From an uncultured Dorea sp. (GTDB taxonomy: Bacteria; Bacillota; Clostridia; Lachnospirales; Lachnospiraceae), in the NCBI GenBank assembly GCA_900543415.1, contig UQRE01000006.1:1-64000 (forward strand): DNA of 64,000 nt. Direction: 5' to 3'. The position numbers and the translations under genes are program-made. A model generated the notes under the pieces. It searched no databases, was not told the DNA's origin, and was given only the letters and a program-made list of their open reading frames with translations. Position 1 is the first letter of the stretch, and each line of letters begins with the position of its first letter. Positions 14,826 to 23,720 of the stretch are shown one piece after another.

Positions 14826-17441
14826 ATGAGTGAAAAAATTGTATTGATAGATGGACATAGTATATTAAATCGGGCGTTTTACGGGCTCCCTGATCTCACC
14901 AATGCAGAGGGGCTTCATACCAATGCGATTTACGGTTTTCTTACGATCATGTTCAAAATATTGGAAGAGGAAAAACCGGAGTATCTTACGGTTGCCTTTG
15001 ATGTGCATGCCCCTACTTTTCGGCATGAAATGTATGATGCCTATAAGGGAACTCGAAAACCTATGGCAGATGAGCTACGCCTGCAGGTGCCTGTAATCAA
15101 GGAAGTTTTAGGCGCAATGGGAATTAAGACTATTGAGCAGGCAGGACTGGAAGCGGATGATCTTCTCGGAACTATTTCCAGAAGAAGTGAAGAGCGAGGC
15201 ATGGAAGTGTCTGTGATCTCCGGTGACAGGGATTTGTTGCAGCTTGCCACAGAACATGTGAAGATCCGTATTCCTAAGACAAAACAGGGAAGAACGGAAG
15301 TGGAAGATTATTACAGTGAGGATGTAAAGAATCGTTATCAGGTGACACCTTTGGAATTTATCGATTTGAAGGCATTAATGGGAGATACTTCTGATAACAT
15401 TCCGGGTGTGCCAAGTATCGGTGAGAAAACTGCCACAAAAATTATTACAGAATATCATTCCATTGAAAATGCATATGCCCACGTAGAGGAATTGAAGCCG
15501 CCGCGGGCATCAAAGGCATTAAAAGAACACTGGGATCTTGCGGTGATGAGCAAGACGCTGGCAACCATTGAAGTCCATGCTGACTTTGCTTATGATTTCG
15601 AAGAAGCGCGGCTTGGAAATATATATACCGAAGAAGCTTATGCCTATTTCCAGAGATTACAGTTTAAGAATCTGTTGTCAAAATTTGATGTGACAGCGCT
15701 GGCAAATTCCGTGGAGGATCATTTTCGAGTGATCGAAAGCAAAACGGAAGCGACGGAAATCTTCAGAAAGGCAGCGCAGGCTGACTGTGTCGGTGCGGCA
15801 ATCTTTAAGGATCTTGAGAATGTGCTTCCACTTTTTGTACAGGAAGCCGGTGTGGGTGGAATCGCACTTTCTTTTTCACAGGAAGACATTCTATGTATCC
15901 GGTGCAACGCGGAACTCAGTGGTGAATGGCTGTTAAATGAGTTGGAAATGATTGCGGAGAAGACGGATAGATTCGCCATGTTTGATCTGAAGGCTCAGAT
16001 GGAGTTCTTAAAGCTCCAGAGAAAAGACAATTGTTTTGATGCTACGGTTGCCGCGTATCTACTTAACCCGTTGAAAAGTGATTATACTTATGAAGATGTG
16101 GCAAGAGAACAATTAGATTTCATTTTGGAAGATAAGGCAGATCTTACAACGAAGGTATGCTATGAAGCATATACGGCTTATGCTTCTTCCTCTGTCTTAG
16201 AGAAACGTTTGAAGGAAGACGGACTGTGGGATTTGTTTGAAGATATAGAGATGCCGCTTGTATTTACCCTTTATGACATGGAGAGAAACGGGGTAAAGGT
16301 AGAGGCAGAAGCACTGAAAGTCTATGGCGATCAGCTTGGAGACAAAATTGTAGAACTGGAAAAAGAGATTTATGAGGATGCCAATGAGACGTTTAATATC
16401 AACTCGCCAAAACAGCTTGGAGTAGTTCTGTTTGAGAATATGAAAATTCCGGGCGGAAGAAAGACGAAGACCGGTTACTCTACGGCTGCGGATGTGCTGG
16501 AGAAACTGGCGCCGGAGTATCCGATCGTTGCGAAGATTCTGGAATACCGACAGCTTACAAAATTAAAATCGACTTATGCGGACGGACTGGCAGGCTATAT
16601 TCAGGAAGATGGAAGGATTCACGGGAAATTTAATCAGACCGTAACAGCTACCGGAAGAATCAGCAGTACCGAGCCAAATCTTCAGAATATTCCGGTTCGG
16701 GTAGAACTTGGAAGAATGATCCGTAAAGTCTTCGTTCCGGAAGAAGGGTATGTATTTGTGGATGCGGATTATTCACAGATCGAGCTCCGGGTACTGGCTC
16801 ACTGTTCCGGTGATGAGCAGCTTATCAAGGCTTATCGGGAGGAGGCAGATATCCATAGGATTACAGCTTCCCAAGTTTTTCACGTTCCTTTTGACGAGGT
16901 AACAGATTTGCAGAGAAGGAATGCAAAAGCAGTGAATTTCGGAATTGTCTATGGAATCAGTTCTTTCGGGCTTAGTCAGGACTTGAGTATAACAAGAAAA
17001 GAAGCGGCGAAATATATTGAAGATTATTTCCATACGTATCCGGGAATCAAAGCATTTCTTGATGATGTGGTAGCTCATGCGAAAGAGAACGGATATGTGA
17101 AGACCTTGTTTGGACGGAGACGTCCGGTACCGGAGCTTGCTTCCAGCAATTTTATGCAGCGCTCTTTTGGAGAAAGAGTTGCTATGAATGCTCCGATCCA
17201 AGGAACTGCGGCAGATATTATGAAGATTGCCATGATTGGTGTAAACAAGAGGTTAAAAGAGCAAAAGATGAAATCAAGGTTAGTACTTCAAGTACACGAT
17301 GAACTTTTAATTGAGACGCATCACACAGAGATTGATACAGTAAAAGAGATTTTGCGTGAAGAGATGGAACAGGCGGCAGTCTTAGCGGTACCGCTTGAGA
17401 TAGATATGCACACCGGAAACAACTGGTATGAAGCAAAATAA
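14826..17441 (+). CDS. polA: DNA polymerase I
   Basis: An 871-residue family A polymerase for Okazaki-fragment processing and repair. The 5' nuclease domain (about 1-290) has VLIDGHS, GLEADDLLG and ALMGDTSDNIPG. The middle proofreading domain (about 300-480) lacks the DxE metal-binding pair expected for a working 3'-5' exonuclease, as in Bacillus-type enzymes. The polymerase domain (about 490-871) has DADYSQIELR, the RRNAKAVNFGIVYG helix and QVHDELL. coaE follows after 13 nt; this polA-coaE linkage is common in Clostridia. Confidence 0.96.
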   Translation: MSEKIVLIDGHSILNRAFYGLPDLTNAEGLHTNAIYGFLTIMFKILEEEKPEYLTVAFDVHAPTFRHEMYDAYKGTRKPMADELRLQVPVIKEVLGAMGIKTIEQAGLEADDLLGTISRRSEERGMEVSVISGDRDLLQLATEHVKIRIPKTKQGRTEVEDYYSEDVKNRYQVTPLEFIDLKALMGDTSDNIPGVPSIGEKTATKIITEYHSIENAYAHVEELKPPRASKALKEHWDLAVMSKTLATIEVHADFAYDFEEARLGNIYTEEAYAYFQRLQFKNLLSKFDVTALANSVEDHFRVIESKTEATEIFRKAAQADCVGAAIFKDLENVLPLFVQEAGVGGIALSFSQEDILCIRCNAELSGEWLLNELEMIAEKTDRFAMFDLKAQMEFLKLQRKDNCFDATVAAYLLNPLKSDYTYEDVAREQLDFILEDKADLTTKVCYEAYTAYASSSVLEKRLKEDGLWDLFEDIEMPLVFTLYDMERNGVKVEAEALKVYGDQLGDKIVELEKEIYEDANETFNINSPKQLGVVLFENMKIPGGRKTKTGYSTAADVLEKLAPEYPIVAKILEYRQLTKLKSTYADGLAGYIQEDGRIHGKFNQTVTATGRISSTEPNLQNIPVRVELGRMIRKVFVPEEGYVFVDADYSQIELRVLAHCSGDEQLIKAYREEADIHRITASQVFHVPFDEVTDLQRRNAKAVNFGIVYGISSFGLSQDLSITRKEAAKYIEDYFHTYPGIKAFLDDVVAHAKENGYVKTLFGRRRPVPELASSNFMQRSFGERVAMNAPIQGTAADIMKIAMIGVNKRLKEQKMKSRLVLQVHDELLIETHHTEIDTVKEILREEMEQAAVLAVPLEIDMHTGNNWYEAK

Positions 17442-17454
17442 GAGGTGAAAGATC

Positions 17455-18045
17455 ATGAAAGTTATAGGATTAACCGGAGGCATTGGAGCCGGTAAGACAC
17501 AGATTTTAAATTATTTAAATGATAAATACGGAGCTTCTATTTGTCAGGCAGATGAAGTGGCAAAAAAACTTCAGAAAAAAGGGGCTCCGGTATATGATGA
17601 GATTGTTGCACATTTCGGAGAAGAGATTCTGGATGAAAAGGGCGAGATCAACAGAAGTAAATTAGCAGATATCGTTTTTGCGGATGAAAAAGAACTGAAA
17701 ATATTAAACGGAATCGTTCATCCGGCGGTAAAAGAGGAAATCCGCAGAAAAATTGCCGCAGAAGAGCGTAAATGCACCAGTTTGTTCTTGATCGAGGCAG
17801 CGCTTCTCATAGAAGACAATTATGAAGAAATCTGTGATGAATTCTGGTATGTCTATGTAAAAAAAGATGTGCGCAAAAATCGTCTGACTTACGCAAGAGG
17901 GTATCAGCCGGAGAAAATTGATGAGATTATGGCAGCGCAGCTTCCGAAAGAAGAGTTTCTGAAAAATTGTGACCGAGTGATTGACAACAATGGAGTATTT
18001 GTAGAAACGATGCTTCAGCTTGACAAGATCGTCCATGATCTGTAA
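17455..18045 (+). CDS. coaE: dephospho-CoA kinase
   Basis: A 196-residue P-loop kinase catalysing the last step of coenzyme A synthesis. The Walker A motif GGIGAGKT lies at about residues 8-15, and the QADEVAKKL segment and the RLTYARGYQ lid region are conserved. Length matches the family (about 200). It lies 13 nt after polA with ribosome site AGAGGTGAAAG. The preceding CoA step, coaD, is at 39026 in this window but in a separate unit. Confidence 0.95.
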   Translation: MKVIGLTGGIGAGKTQILNYLNDKYGASICQADEVAKKLQKKGAPVYDEIVAHFGEEILDEKGEINRSKLADIVFADEKELKILNGIVHPAVKEEIRRKIAAEERKCTSLFLIEAALLIEDNYEEICDEFWYVYVKKDVRKNRLTYARGYQPEKIDEIMAAQLPKEEFLKNCDRVIDNNGVFVETMLQLDKIVHDL

Positions 18046-18085
18046 GATATTCGAGGAAGAAAGATAGAGATACAAGGAGAACTAC

Positions 18086-18883
18086 ATGAGAATGTGCAGT
18101 ATTGCCAGTGGAAGCAGCGGGAATTGTATTTACATAGGAAGTGACAATACCCATCTTCTCGTAGACACTGGAATCAGCAAAAAAAGAATTGAAGCAGGTC
18201 TTACGCATCTGGATATTACCGGTGATGATCTGGACGGGATTTTGATCACCCATGAACATATCGATCATATTCAAGGGCTTGGTGTATTCAGCAGAAAATA
18301 TGAGGTTCCGGTTTATGCCACAAGCGGAACTATTCAGGGAATCAAATGTGCAAAATCATTGGGCAAGCTTCCTGAAGGACTTCTTCACGAAGTGAAAGCA
18401 GATGAGACATTTCGACTGGGGGATTTGGATATCCATCCATTTCATATTTCCCACGACGCCAATGAACCCGCCGGATACCGGATCGAACATGGGGAGAAAG
18501 CCGCGGCAGTGGCAACTGATCTTGGTACCTATGATGAATATATTGTTGAAAATCTGAAAAATTTAAATGGAATTGTATTGGAGGCTAACCATGACATCCA
18601 TATGCTGGAAGTGGGACCTTACCCGTATCCATTGAAACGCAGGGTGATGGGAGACAGAGGACATCTCTCCAATGAATTGTCAGGACGGCTTCTTTGTGAT
18701 ATACTACATGATGATCTGGGCTGCGTAATGCTTGGCCACTTGAGTAAAGAAAATAATTATGCCCGTCTTGCATATGAAACAGTAAAGCTTGAGGTAACGA
18801 TGGGAGATAATCCATATCACGGGGAAGACCTGAAAATGATGGTGGCAGACAGAGATCAAGTATCGGAGATTATCCGGTTATAA
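18086..18883 (+). CDS. MBL-fold metallohydrolase, YycJ/WalJ-like
   Basis: A 265-residue metallo-beta-lactamase-fold protein. The metal-binding signature HEHIDH appears near residue 56-61, and a second histidine group (HISHDA, EANHD) follows. It begins with SIASGSSGNC, typical of the YycJ/WalJ branch, which is linked to cell-wall control and DNA repair in Firmicutes. The usual walRK neighbours are not here. It is 40 nt after coaE with ribosome site AAGGAG. Substrate is unknown. Confidence 0.85.
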   Translation: MRMCSIASGSSGNCIYIGSDNTHLLVDTGISKKRIEAGLTHLDITGDDLDGILITHEHIDHIQGLGVFSRKYEVPVYATSGTIQGIKCAKSLGKLPEGLLHEVKADETFRLGDLDIHPFHISHDANEPAGYRIEHGEKAAAVATDLGTYDEYIVENLKNLNGIVLEANHDIHMLEVGPYPYPLKRRVMGDRGHLSNELSGRLLCDILHDDLGCVMLGHLSKENNYARLAYETVKLEVTMGDNPYHGEDLKMMVADRDQVSEIIRL

Positions 18884-18907
18884 AAAGAAAGGATGACGGG
18901 GAACCAT

Positions 18908-19771
18908 ATGGGAAAAGTAGCAATTGTAACCGATAGTAATAGTGGAATCACCCAGAGTGAGGCGAAAGAGCTTGGTGTTTATGTGATACCAATGCCATTC
19001 TATATTAATGAAGAGCTGTTTTTTGAAGATATTACATTGACACAGGAAGAGTTTTATAAGAAGCTGGAAGAGGATGCTAATATTTCAACATCCATGCCGT
19101 CACCGGGGGATGTGATGGATCTTTGGGGCAAACTGTTGGAAGAGTATGACGAAGTGGTACATATTCCTATGTCCAGCGGGCTGAGCAGTTTCTGCCACAC
19201 ATCTATGTCTCTTGCACAGGACTATGAAGGAAAAGTGTATGTGGTTGATAACCAGCGCATATCTGTCACACAGAGAAGATCTGTAGAGGCAGCTCTTAAA
19301 ATGGCGGAAAAAGGCGTGTGTGCACAGGAGATTGTCAGTGCGCTTATGGATGACAAGATGGAATCTAGTATCTACATCACGGTAGATACTTTGAAATATT
19401 TGAAAAAAGGCGGACGTATTACGCCTGCTGCGGCAGCACTCGGAACCGTATTGAACCTGAAGCCGGTTCTTCAGATCCAGGGTGAAAAACTGGATGCTTT
19501 TGCAAAAGTAAGAGGAATAAAAGCGGCAAAGAAGAAAATGCTGGAAGCAATTGATAAGGATCTGTCTTCCCGATTTGCCGGACAGAAAGTTAATATTGAT
19601 ATCGCTTATACATGCAGTGAAGAGGATGCGGCTGTGTGGGTCGATGAAGTGAAAGCTAAATTCCCGGAATATGTGGAAGATATGCATGTGGACAAGCTGT
19701 CTTTAAGTGTGTCCTGTCATATTGGAGCAGGTTCCGTTGCAATTACATGTACCAAGGTAACTGAAGCATAA
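18908..19771 (+). CDS. DegV-family fatty-acid-binding protein
   Basis: A 287-residue DegV/EDD-fold protein. It opens with VAIVTDSNSGI and contains MPSPGDV, HIPMSSGLSS and the LKYLKKGGRI motif, all typical of family members that bind a fatty acid. Such proteins (FakB) present the fatty acid to the kinase FakA, a homologue of which lies at 33137. The ATG at 18908 is preferred because GGGGAA precedes it at good spacing; the ATG at 18893 directly abuts its putative ribosome site. It precedes the malic enzyme gene by 15 nt. Confidence 0.88.
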   Translation: MGKVAIVTDSNSGITQSEAKELGVYVIPMPFYINEELFFEDITLTQEEFYKKLEEDANISTSMPSPGDVMDLWGKLLEEYDEVVHIPMSSGLSSFCHTSMSLAQDYEGKVYVVDNQRISVTQRRSVEAALKMAEKGVCAQEIVSALMDDKMESSIYITVDTLKYLKKGGRITPAAAALGTVLNLKPVLQIQGEKLDAFAKVRGIKAAKKKMLEAIDKDLSSRFAGQKVNIDIAYTCSEEDAAVWVDEVKAKFPEYVEDMHVDKLSLSVSCHIGAGSVAITCTKVTEA

Positions 19772-19786
19772 GAGGAGAGATGTATC

Positions 19787-20962
19787 ATGGATTATGCAAA
19801 AGAATCATTAAAACTTCATGAACAGTGGAAAGGTAAGATTGAGGTGGTAGAAACCGTTCCGGTGAAATCAAAAGAAGATTTAGCACTTGCGTATACACCG
19901 GGAGTGGCAGAACCTTGCCTTGCTATCCAGAAAGATGTAAATAAGAGTTATGATCTGACACGCCGTCACAACATGTGTCTCGTGGTGACAGACGGTTCCG
20001 CCGTATTGGGTCTTGGAAATATCGGACCGGAGGCGGGAATGCCGGTAATGGAAGGAAAGTGCGTGTTATTCAAAGCATTTGGCGGAGTAGATGCATTTCC
20101 GATGTGTATTAAGAGTCAGGATGTGGACACGATCGTTGAGACCATCTACCAAGTGTCTGGAAGTTTCGGCGGAGTAAATTTGGAAGATATTTCGGCTCCA
20201 AGATGTTTTGAGATTGAAAAACGTCTGAAGGAAAAATGTGATATCCCGATTTTCCATGATGACCAGCACGGAACAGCAATCATTACATTAGCCGGACTTA
20301 TGAACGCGCTCAAAGTGACAGGGAAAGAACTTGATAAAGTGAAAATTGTTATGAACGGTGCCGGAGCCGCAGCGATTGCCATTGCAAAATTATTGTTGAC
20401 AAGCGGCGCAAAAGACGTAACCATGTGTGATCGGACCGGTGCTATCTATGAAGGAAGAGAAGCAGGAATGAATCCTGTGAAAGAAGAGATGGCAAAGATT
20501 ACTAACTTGAGAAAAGAGCAGGGAAGCCTTGCGGATATTGTCAAAGGGGCAGATGTATTTATCGGTGTATCTGCGCCGAAAGCGCTTACTGTTGATATGG
20601 TGAAAACTATGAATCAAGATGCCATTGTCTTTGCCTGTGCAAACCCGACACCGGAGATATTCCCGGATGAGGCGAAAGCCGGCGGTGCGAAAGTAGTAGC
20701 AACCGGAAGAAGTGACTTCCCGAATCAGATTAATAATGTGTTGGCGTTTCCGGGAATTTTCCGTGGAGCCTTTGATGTGCGTGCAAGAGATATCAATGAT
20801 GAGATGAAGATTGCGGCGGCTAAAGCGCTTGCGGGACTGATCAGTGAAGAGGAACTGAATGCAGATTATATCATTCCGGCAGCTTTTGATGAGAGAGTTG
20901 GCGGCACAGTTGCCAAGGCTGTAGCTGAGGCGGCAAGAAAGAGCGGAGTTGCCAGATTGTAA
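19787..20962 (+). CDS. NAD(P)-dependent malic enzyme
   Basis: A 391-residue short-form bacterial malic enzyme that interconverts malate and pyruvate plus CO2. The N-terminal half has the conserved AYTPGVAEPC and VTDGSAVLGLGNIGP. The metal/substrate site is in FHDDQHGTA. The nucleotide-binding domain starts at MNGAGAAAIA. It ends with DERVGGTVAKAVAEAA. The ribosome site is AGAGGAGAG. Although transcribed apart from the cluster at 712-13152, it could feed malate into, or drain it from, the fumarate branch. Cofactor preference cannot be read safely. Confidence 0.92.
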   Translation: MDYAKESLKLHEQWKGKIEVVETVPVKSKEDLALAYTPGVAEPCLAIQKDVNKSYDLTRRHNMCLVVTDGSAVLGLGNIGPEAGMPVMEGKCVLFKAFGGVDAFPMCIKSQDVDTIVETIYQVSGSFGGVNLEDISAPRCFEIEKRLKEKCDIPIFHDDQHGTAIITLAGLMNALKVTGKELDKVKIVMNGAGAAAIAIAKLLLTSGAKDVTMCDRTGAIYEGREAGMNPVKEEMAKITNLRKEQGSLADIVKGADVFIGVSAPKALTVDMVKTMNQDAIVFACANPTPEIFPDEAKAGGAKVVATGRSDFPNQINNVLAFPGIFRGAFDVRARDINDEMKIAAAKALAGLISEEELNADYIIPAAFDERVGGTVAKAVAEAARKSGVARL

Positions 20963-20995
20963 TACAAAGACAATCGATTAGCGTTATAAAGCATA

Positions 20996-21027
20996 AAGAG
21001 AAGCAGGGCGAATGTCCTGCTTCTCTT
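20996..21027. terminator. bidirectional terminator between malic enzyme and apbE
   Basis: A 12-bp perfect stem, AAGAGAAGCAGG (20996-21007) with CCTGCTTCTCTT (21016-21027), has an 8-nt loop and lies between two convergent genes. Confidence 0.85.
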
Positions 21028-21048
21028 ATATTATGAAATGCATGATTT

Positions 21049-22038
21049 TTATTTTGGCTGTTTCTTCTGGAAATTAGAAGAATATTTGATATTTCCATCA
21101 TCGGTGACAAATACAGCGTCAACATTATCAAGCTGACTGATCACATTCATGGATTCCTGATAGCCCATCAGACAACATACGGTACTCATGGCATCTGCGG
21201 TGAGCGAAGAGTCTGTGATAATAGACACGCTGTAAAGGTCGGTGTTACAAGGCATTCCGGTTCTTGGATCCAGTACATGATGATAGAGCGTTCCATCCTG
21301 CTCGAAATACCGCTGATAAATCCCGGTCGTAACAATGGATTTGTCTTTGATCTTTACGGATGTAATAGGTTCACCTGTCTCGTCAAAAGGTTTTTGAATG
21401 CCGATGTTGTAGTTAGATCCGTCCGGTTTTGCTCCGATTGTCTGGATATTGCCGCCCAGGTTAATGGTTGCATGTTTTACGCCTTGTTCTTCCAGGTAAT
21501 CCTTGATCCGGTCGGCAATATAGCCTTTGGCAATGGCGCCAAGGTCGATTTGAGTATAGGGGTCTGTCAATTGTACAGTGTTGTTCTGGATGTAAATATT
21601 TTTATAGTTGACGTGGGTGAGCGCTTCCTGAATGGCATCACTGGAAGGAACTGTTTTTGCTTCCTTAAAATCCCACAGGCTTGAGACAGAACCAATGGTA
21701 ATATCAAATGCTCCTCTTGAGAATTCACTGTAATAAATTCCTTTTTGAATCAATGTGACCATATCATCGGAAACTTCTACCGGAGCGCCCTGCGCATGAT
21801 TGATTTTGTAGAGTTCTCCTTCTTCGTTTGTCATAGAAAAGTTCTTATCATAGTCTTTGCATAGCTTTTCCACACCTTTTAGGACATCTTCGTCGGCAGA
21901 ACCTAAGATCTGAACTTTAATGACAGTATCGAACAATGTGTCTGTATAAGATGGATTCTGTTTTTTCTCAAAACCTGCACATCCGGCAAGGAGCAGACAG
22001 GCAGATACTAAAACTGCTGTTATTTGTTTATATTTCAT
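21049..22038 (-). CDS. apbE: FAD:protein FMN transferase, lipoprotein form
   Basis: A 329-residue ApbE-family enzyme that attaches FMN from FAD to a threonine of target flavoproteins (Rnf, Nqr or extracellular reductase subunits). The N-terminus is a lipoprotein signal with lipobox LLAGC at about residue 20, so it acts outside the membrane. Conserved blocks IDLGAIAKGYIADR, NLGGNIQTIG and SSLTADAMSTVCCLMG are visible. The start at 22038 is chosen because GAGGTG precedes it; the codon at 22050 is part of that ribosome site. It is divergent from the NusG-II/Gx genes, with which it may form a functional set. Confidence 0.93.
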   Translation of the reverse strand: MKYKQITAVLVSACLLLAGCAGFEKKQNPSYTDTLFDTVIKVQILGSADEDVLKGVEKLCKDYDKNFSMTNEEGELYKINHAQGAPVEVSDDMVTLIQKGIYYSEFSRGAFDITIGSVSSLWDFKEAKTVPSSDAIQEALTHVNYKNIYIQNNTVQLTDPYTQIDLGAIAKGYIADRIKDYLEEQGVKHATINLGGNIQTIGAKPDGSNYNIGIQKPFDETGEPITSVKIKDKSIVTTGIYQRYFEQDGTLYHHVLDPRTGMPCNTDLYSVSIITDSSLTADAMSTVCCLMGYQESMNVISQLDNVDAVFVTDDGNIKYSSNFQKKQPK

Positions 22039-22106
22039 AAAACACCTCATAAATATAATGTAAATAGTTCAAATGTTCTTTTTATTTTAACATAAGAAAT
22101 CTCTGC

Positions 22107-22130
22107 CTGCAATCGAACATGTGATTGCAG
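22107..22130. promoter_or_regulatory. inverted repeat over the -35 region, possible operator
   Basis: CTGCAATC (22107-22114) and GATTGCAG (22123-22130) form an 8-bp perfect inverted repeat with 8-nt spacer in the divergent apbE/nusG-II intergenic region. Its right arm coincides with the -35 box TTGCAG. It could be an operator or a hairpin near the apbE leader. Confidence 0.4.
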
Positions 22131-22153
22131 TAACAGTTTTCTTGTGTTAGAAT
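22125..22153 (+). promoter_or_regulatory. promoter of the NusG-II gene
   Basis: TTGCAG (22125-22130) lies 17 bp before TAGAAT (22148-22153), 23 bp upstream of the ATG at 22176. Confidence 0.55.
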
Positions 22154-22175
22154 AGAACGCAGAGAGGTATGGAAT

Positions 22176-22577
22176 ATGGATGAATTAACAAATATGAAGG
22201 AAAAGAAAAAAAAGCGCATGTCGAAGAAGGACTGGGTATTGATCGTTGTAATTCTGTGCGTGGCAGGACTTGCGTTTCTGCTCCATGAAGTGATTGGCGC
22301 AGAAGGTGCAGGAAGCGTTACCGTTAAGGTGAACGGCAAGATTGAAGGGGTCTATTCGCTTGCGGAAGATAGAGAGATTAAAATCAATGGCGGTTCCAAC
22401 ATTCTTGTAATCAAGAATCACGAGGCGGATATGGAGGATGCAAATTGCCCGGATAAGCTGTGTGTGAACCAGAAGCCGGTATCGAAAAACCATGAGAGTA
22501 TTATCTGTCTTCCGAATAAAGTAGTGGTGGAAGTAGACAGTAAAGAAAACAGTCAGTTAGACGGAATCACAAACTAG
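22176..22577 (+). CDS. NusG domain II-containing membrane-anchored protein
   Basis: A 133-residue protein with a basic N-terminus, one membrane span (about residues 20-40) and an extracytoplasmic NusG-domain-II-like fold. Three cysteines are conserved in the family pattern NCPDKLC and IICLPN. Function is not established. It is followed by a Gx transporter gene after 11 nt and lies opposite apbE. The same trio is known from loci for flavin-based electron transfer, which suggests a role with flavinylated or quinone-linked redox proteins. That role is inference. Confidence 0.8.
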   Translation: MDELTNMKEKKKKRMSKKDWVLIVVILCVAGLAFLLHEVIGAEGAGSVTVKVNGKIEGVYSLAEDREIKINGGSNILVIKNHEADMEDANCPDKLCVNQKPVSKNHESIICLPNKVVVEVDSKENSQLDGITN

Positions 22578-22588
22578 AGGTGTGAAAG

Positions 22589-23080
22589 GTGAAGAGTAAA
22601 GTTGCGTATTTTGGCGTATTTGCGGCATTGGCATTGATTTTTAGTTATGTTGAGACGTTGATTCCCATTCAGTTCGGAATTCCCGGTGTGAAGCTGGGAC
22701 TGGCGAATTTGATCATTGTCATTGCTTTGTATCGTATGAAATTGTCGGAGGCCTATCTTCTGTCTATCGTCAGAGTACTGCTTGCAGGATTTATTTTTGG
22801 AAATTATTTCAGTATTATTTATAGTCTGGCAGGAGGAATATTAAGCCTTACTGTTATGGCATTGCTTCGCAAAAAAGGCGGATTCAGTGTCATCGGAGTA
22901 AGTATCGCGGGAGGTGTATTTCATAATATCGGACAGCTGATCGTTGCATCCGTGATCGTGGAGACTTTCAGTGTGATGTATTATGTTCCGGTGCTTCTGA
23001 TTGCGGGACTGGTGACCGGTCTTCTGATCGGTATTGCCTCAGACGGAATGTTGAAGCGACTTGCTAATTTGGAATTTTAG
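22589..23080 (+). CDS. Gx transporter family protein (heptaprenyl diphosphate synthase component I-like)
   Basis: A 163-residue integral membrane protein with five to six predicted spans. It has the family pattern of a PIQFGIPGVKLGLANL motif near residue 25-40. Despite the old name, proteins of this family look like small-molecule transporter components (ECF S-like) and not soluble synthases. The GTG start follows GAAAGG. It lies between the NusG-II protein and ruvA (9 nt), and is likely co-transcribed with both. Substrate is unknown. Confidence 0.8.
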   Translation: MKSKVAYFGVFAALALIFSYVETLIPIQFGIPGVKLGLANLIIVIALYRMKLSEAYLLSIVRVLLAGFIFGNYFSIIYSLAGGILSLTVMALLRKKGGFSVIGVSIAGGVFHNIGQLIVASVIVETFSVMYYVPVLLIAGLVTGLLIGIASDGMLKRLANLEF

Positions 23081-23089
23081 GAGGAATTT

Positions 23090-23704
23090 ATGATACAGTA
23101 TATACGAGGAGAATTAGCTGCACTGGAAGAAGACCGGATCATCGTTGATGTGGGTGGTATCGGATATGGAATTTTTATGTCTGTACAGTCTATGAGCAGT
23201 CTTCCACCGGTTGGTTCGGAAGTTCGAATTTATACATATCTCAATGTAAAGGAAGATGCCATGCAGTTGTTTGGATTCCTCACAAGAGATGATCTGTCTG
23301 TATTTAAGCTGCTGATCGGTGTAAACGGAATTGGCCCGAAAGGCGGACAGGCAGTGTTGTCTGTGCTATCACCGGACGATCTTCGCTTTGCAGTTTTGTC
23401 TAATGATGTAAAGGCGATTTCGGCAGCCCCTGGAATCGGCAAGAAAACTGCGGAAAAGGTTATTTTAGAACTAAAAGATAAGTTAAGTCTCGAGGATGCG
23501 TTGGATCACGCAGTTTCCGGGCAGAGCGACAATCATTCTGTGCAAAATGGCGGCGGAGAAGTGCAAAGTGAGGCAGTGCAGGCACTTGTTGCACTGGGCT
23601 ATGGAAGTACGGAAGCTTTAAAAGCGGTAAAACAGATTGAAATATCAGAAGACACAGATGTAGAGACAGTGCTTAAGAAAGCACTGAAAAATATGATGTT
23701 CTGA
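23090..23704 (+). CDS. ruvA: Holliday junction branch migration protein RuvA
   Basis: A 204-residue DNA-binding subunit that clamps Holliday junctions and loads RuvB. The OB-fold N-terminus ([12 protein letters not shown]), the helix-hairpin-helix stretches [10 protein letters not shown] and [19 protein letters not shown], and the C-terminal UBA-like domain that contacts RuvB are all present. Ribosome site AGGAGG. ruvB follows after 16 nt. Together with RecG and RecU in this window this supplies a full junction-processing set. Confidence 0.97.
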   Translation: MIQYIRGELAALEEDRIIVDVGGIGYGIFMSVQSMSSLPPVGSEVRIYTYLNVKEDAMQLFGFLTRDDLSVFKLLIGVNGIGPKGGQAVLSVLSPDDLRFAVLSNDVKAISAAPGIGKKTAEKVILELKDKLSLEDALDHAVSGQSDNHSVQNGGGEVQSEAVQALVALGYGSTEALKAVKQIEISEDTDVETVLKKALKNMMF

Positions 23705-23720
23705 TACAGGGTGGAAGAGA

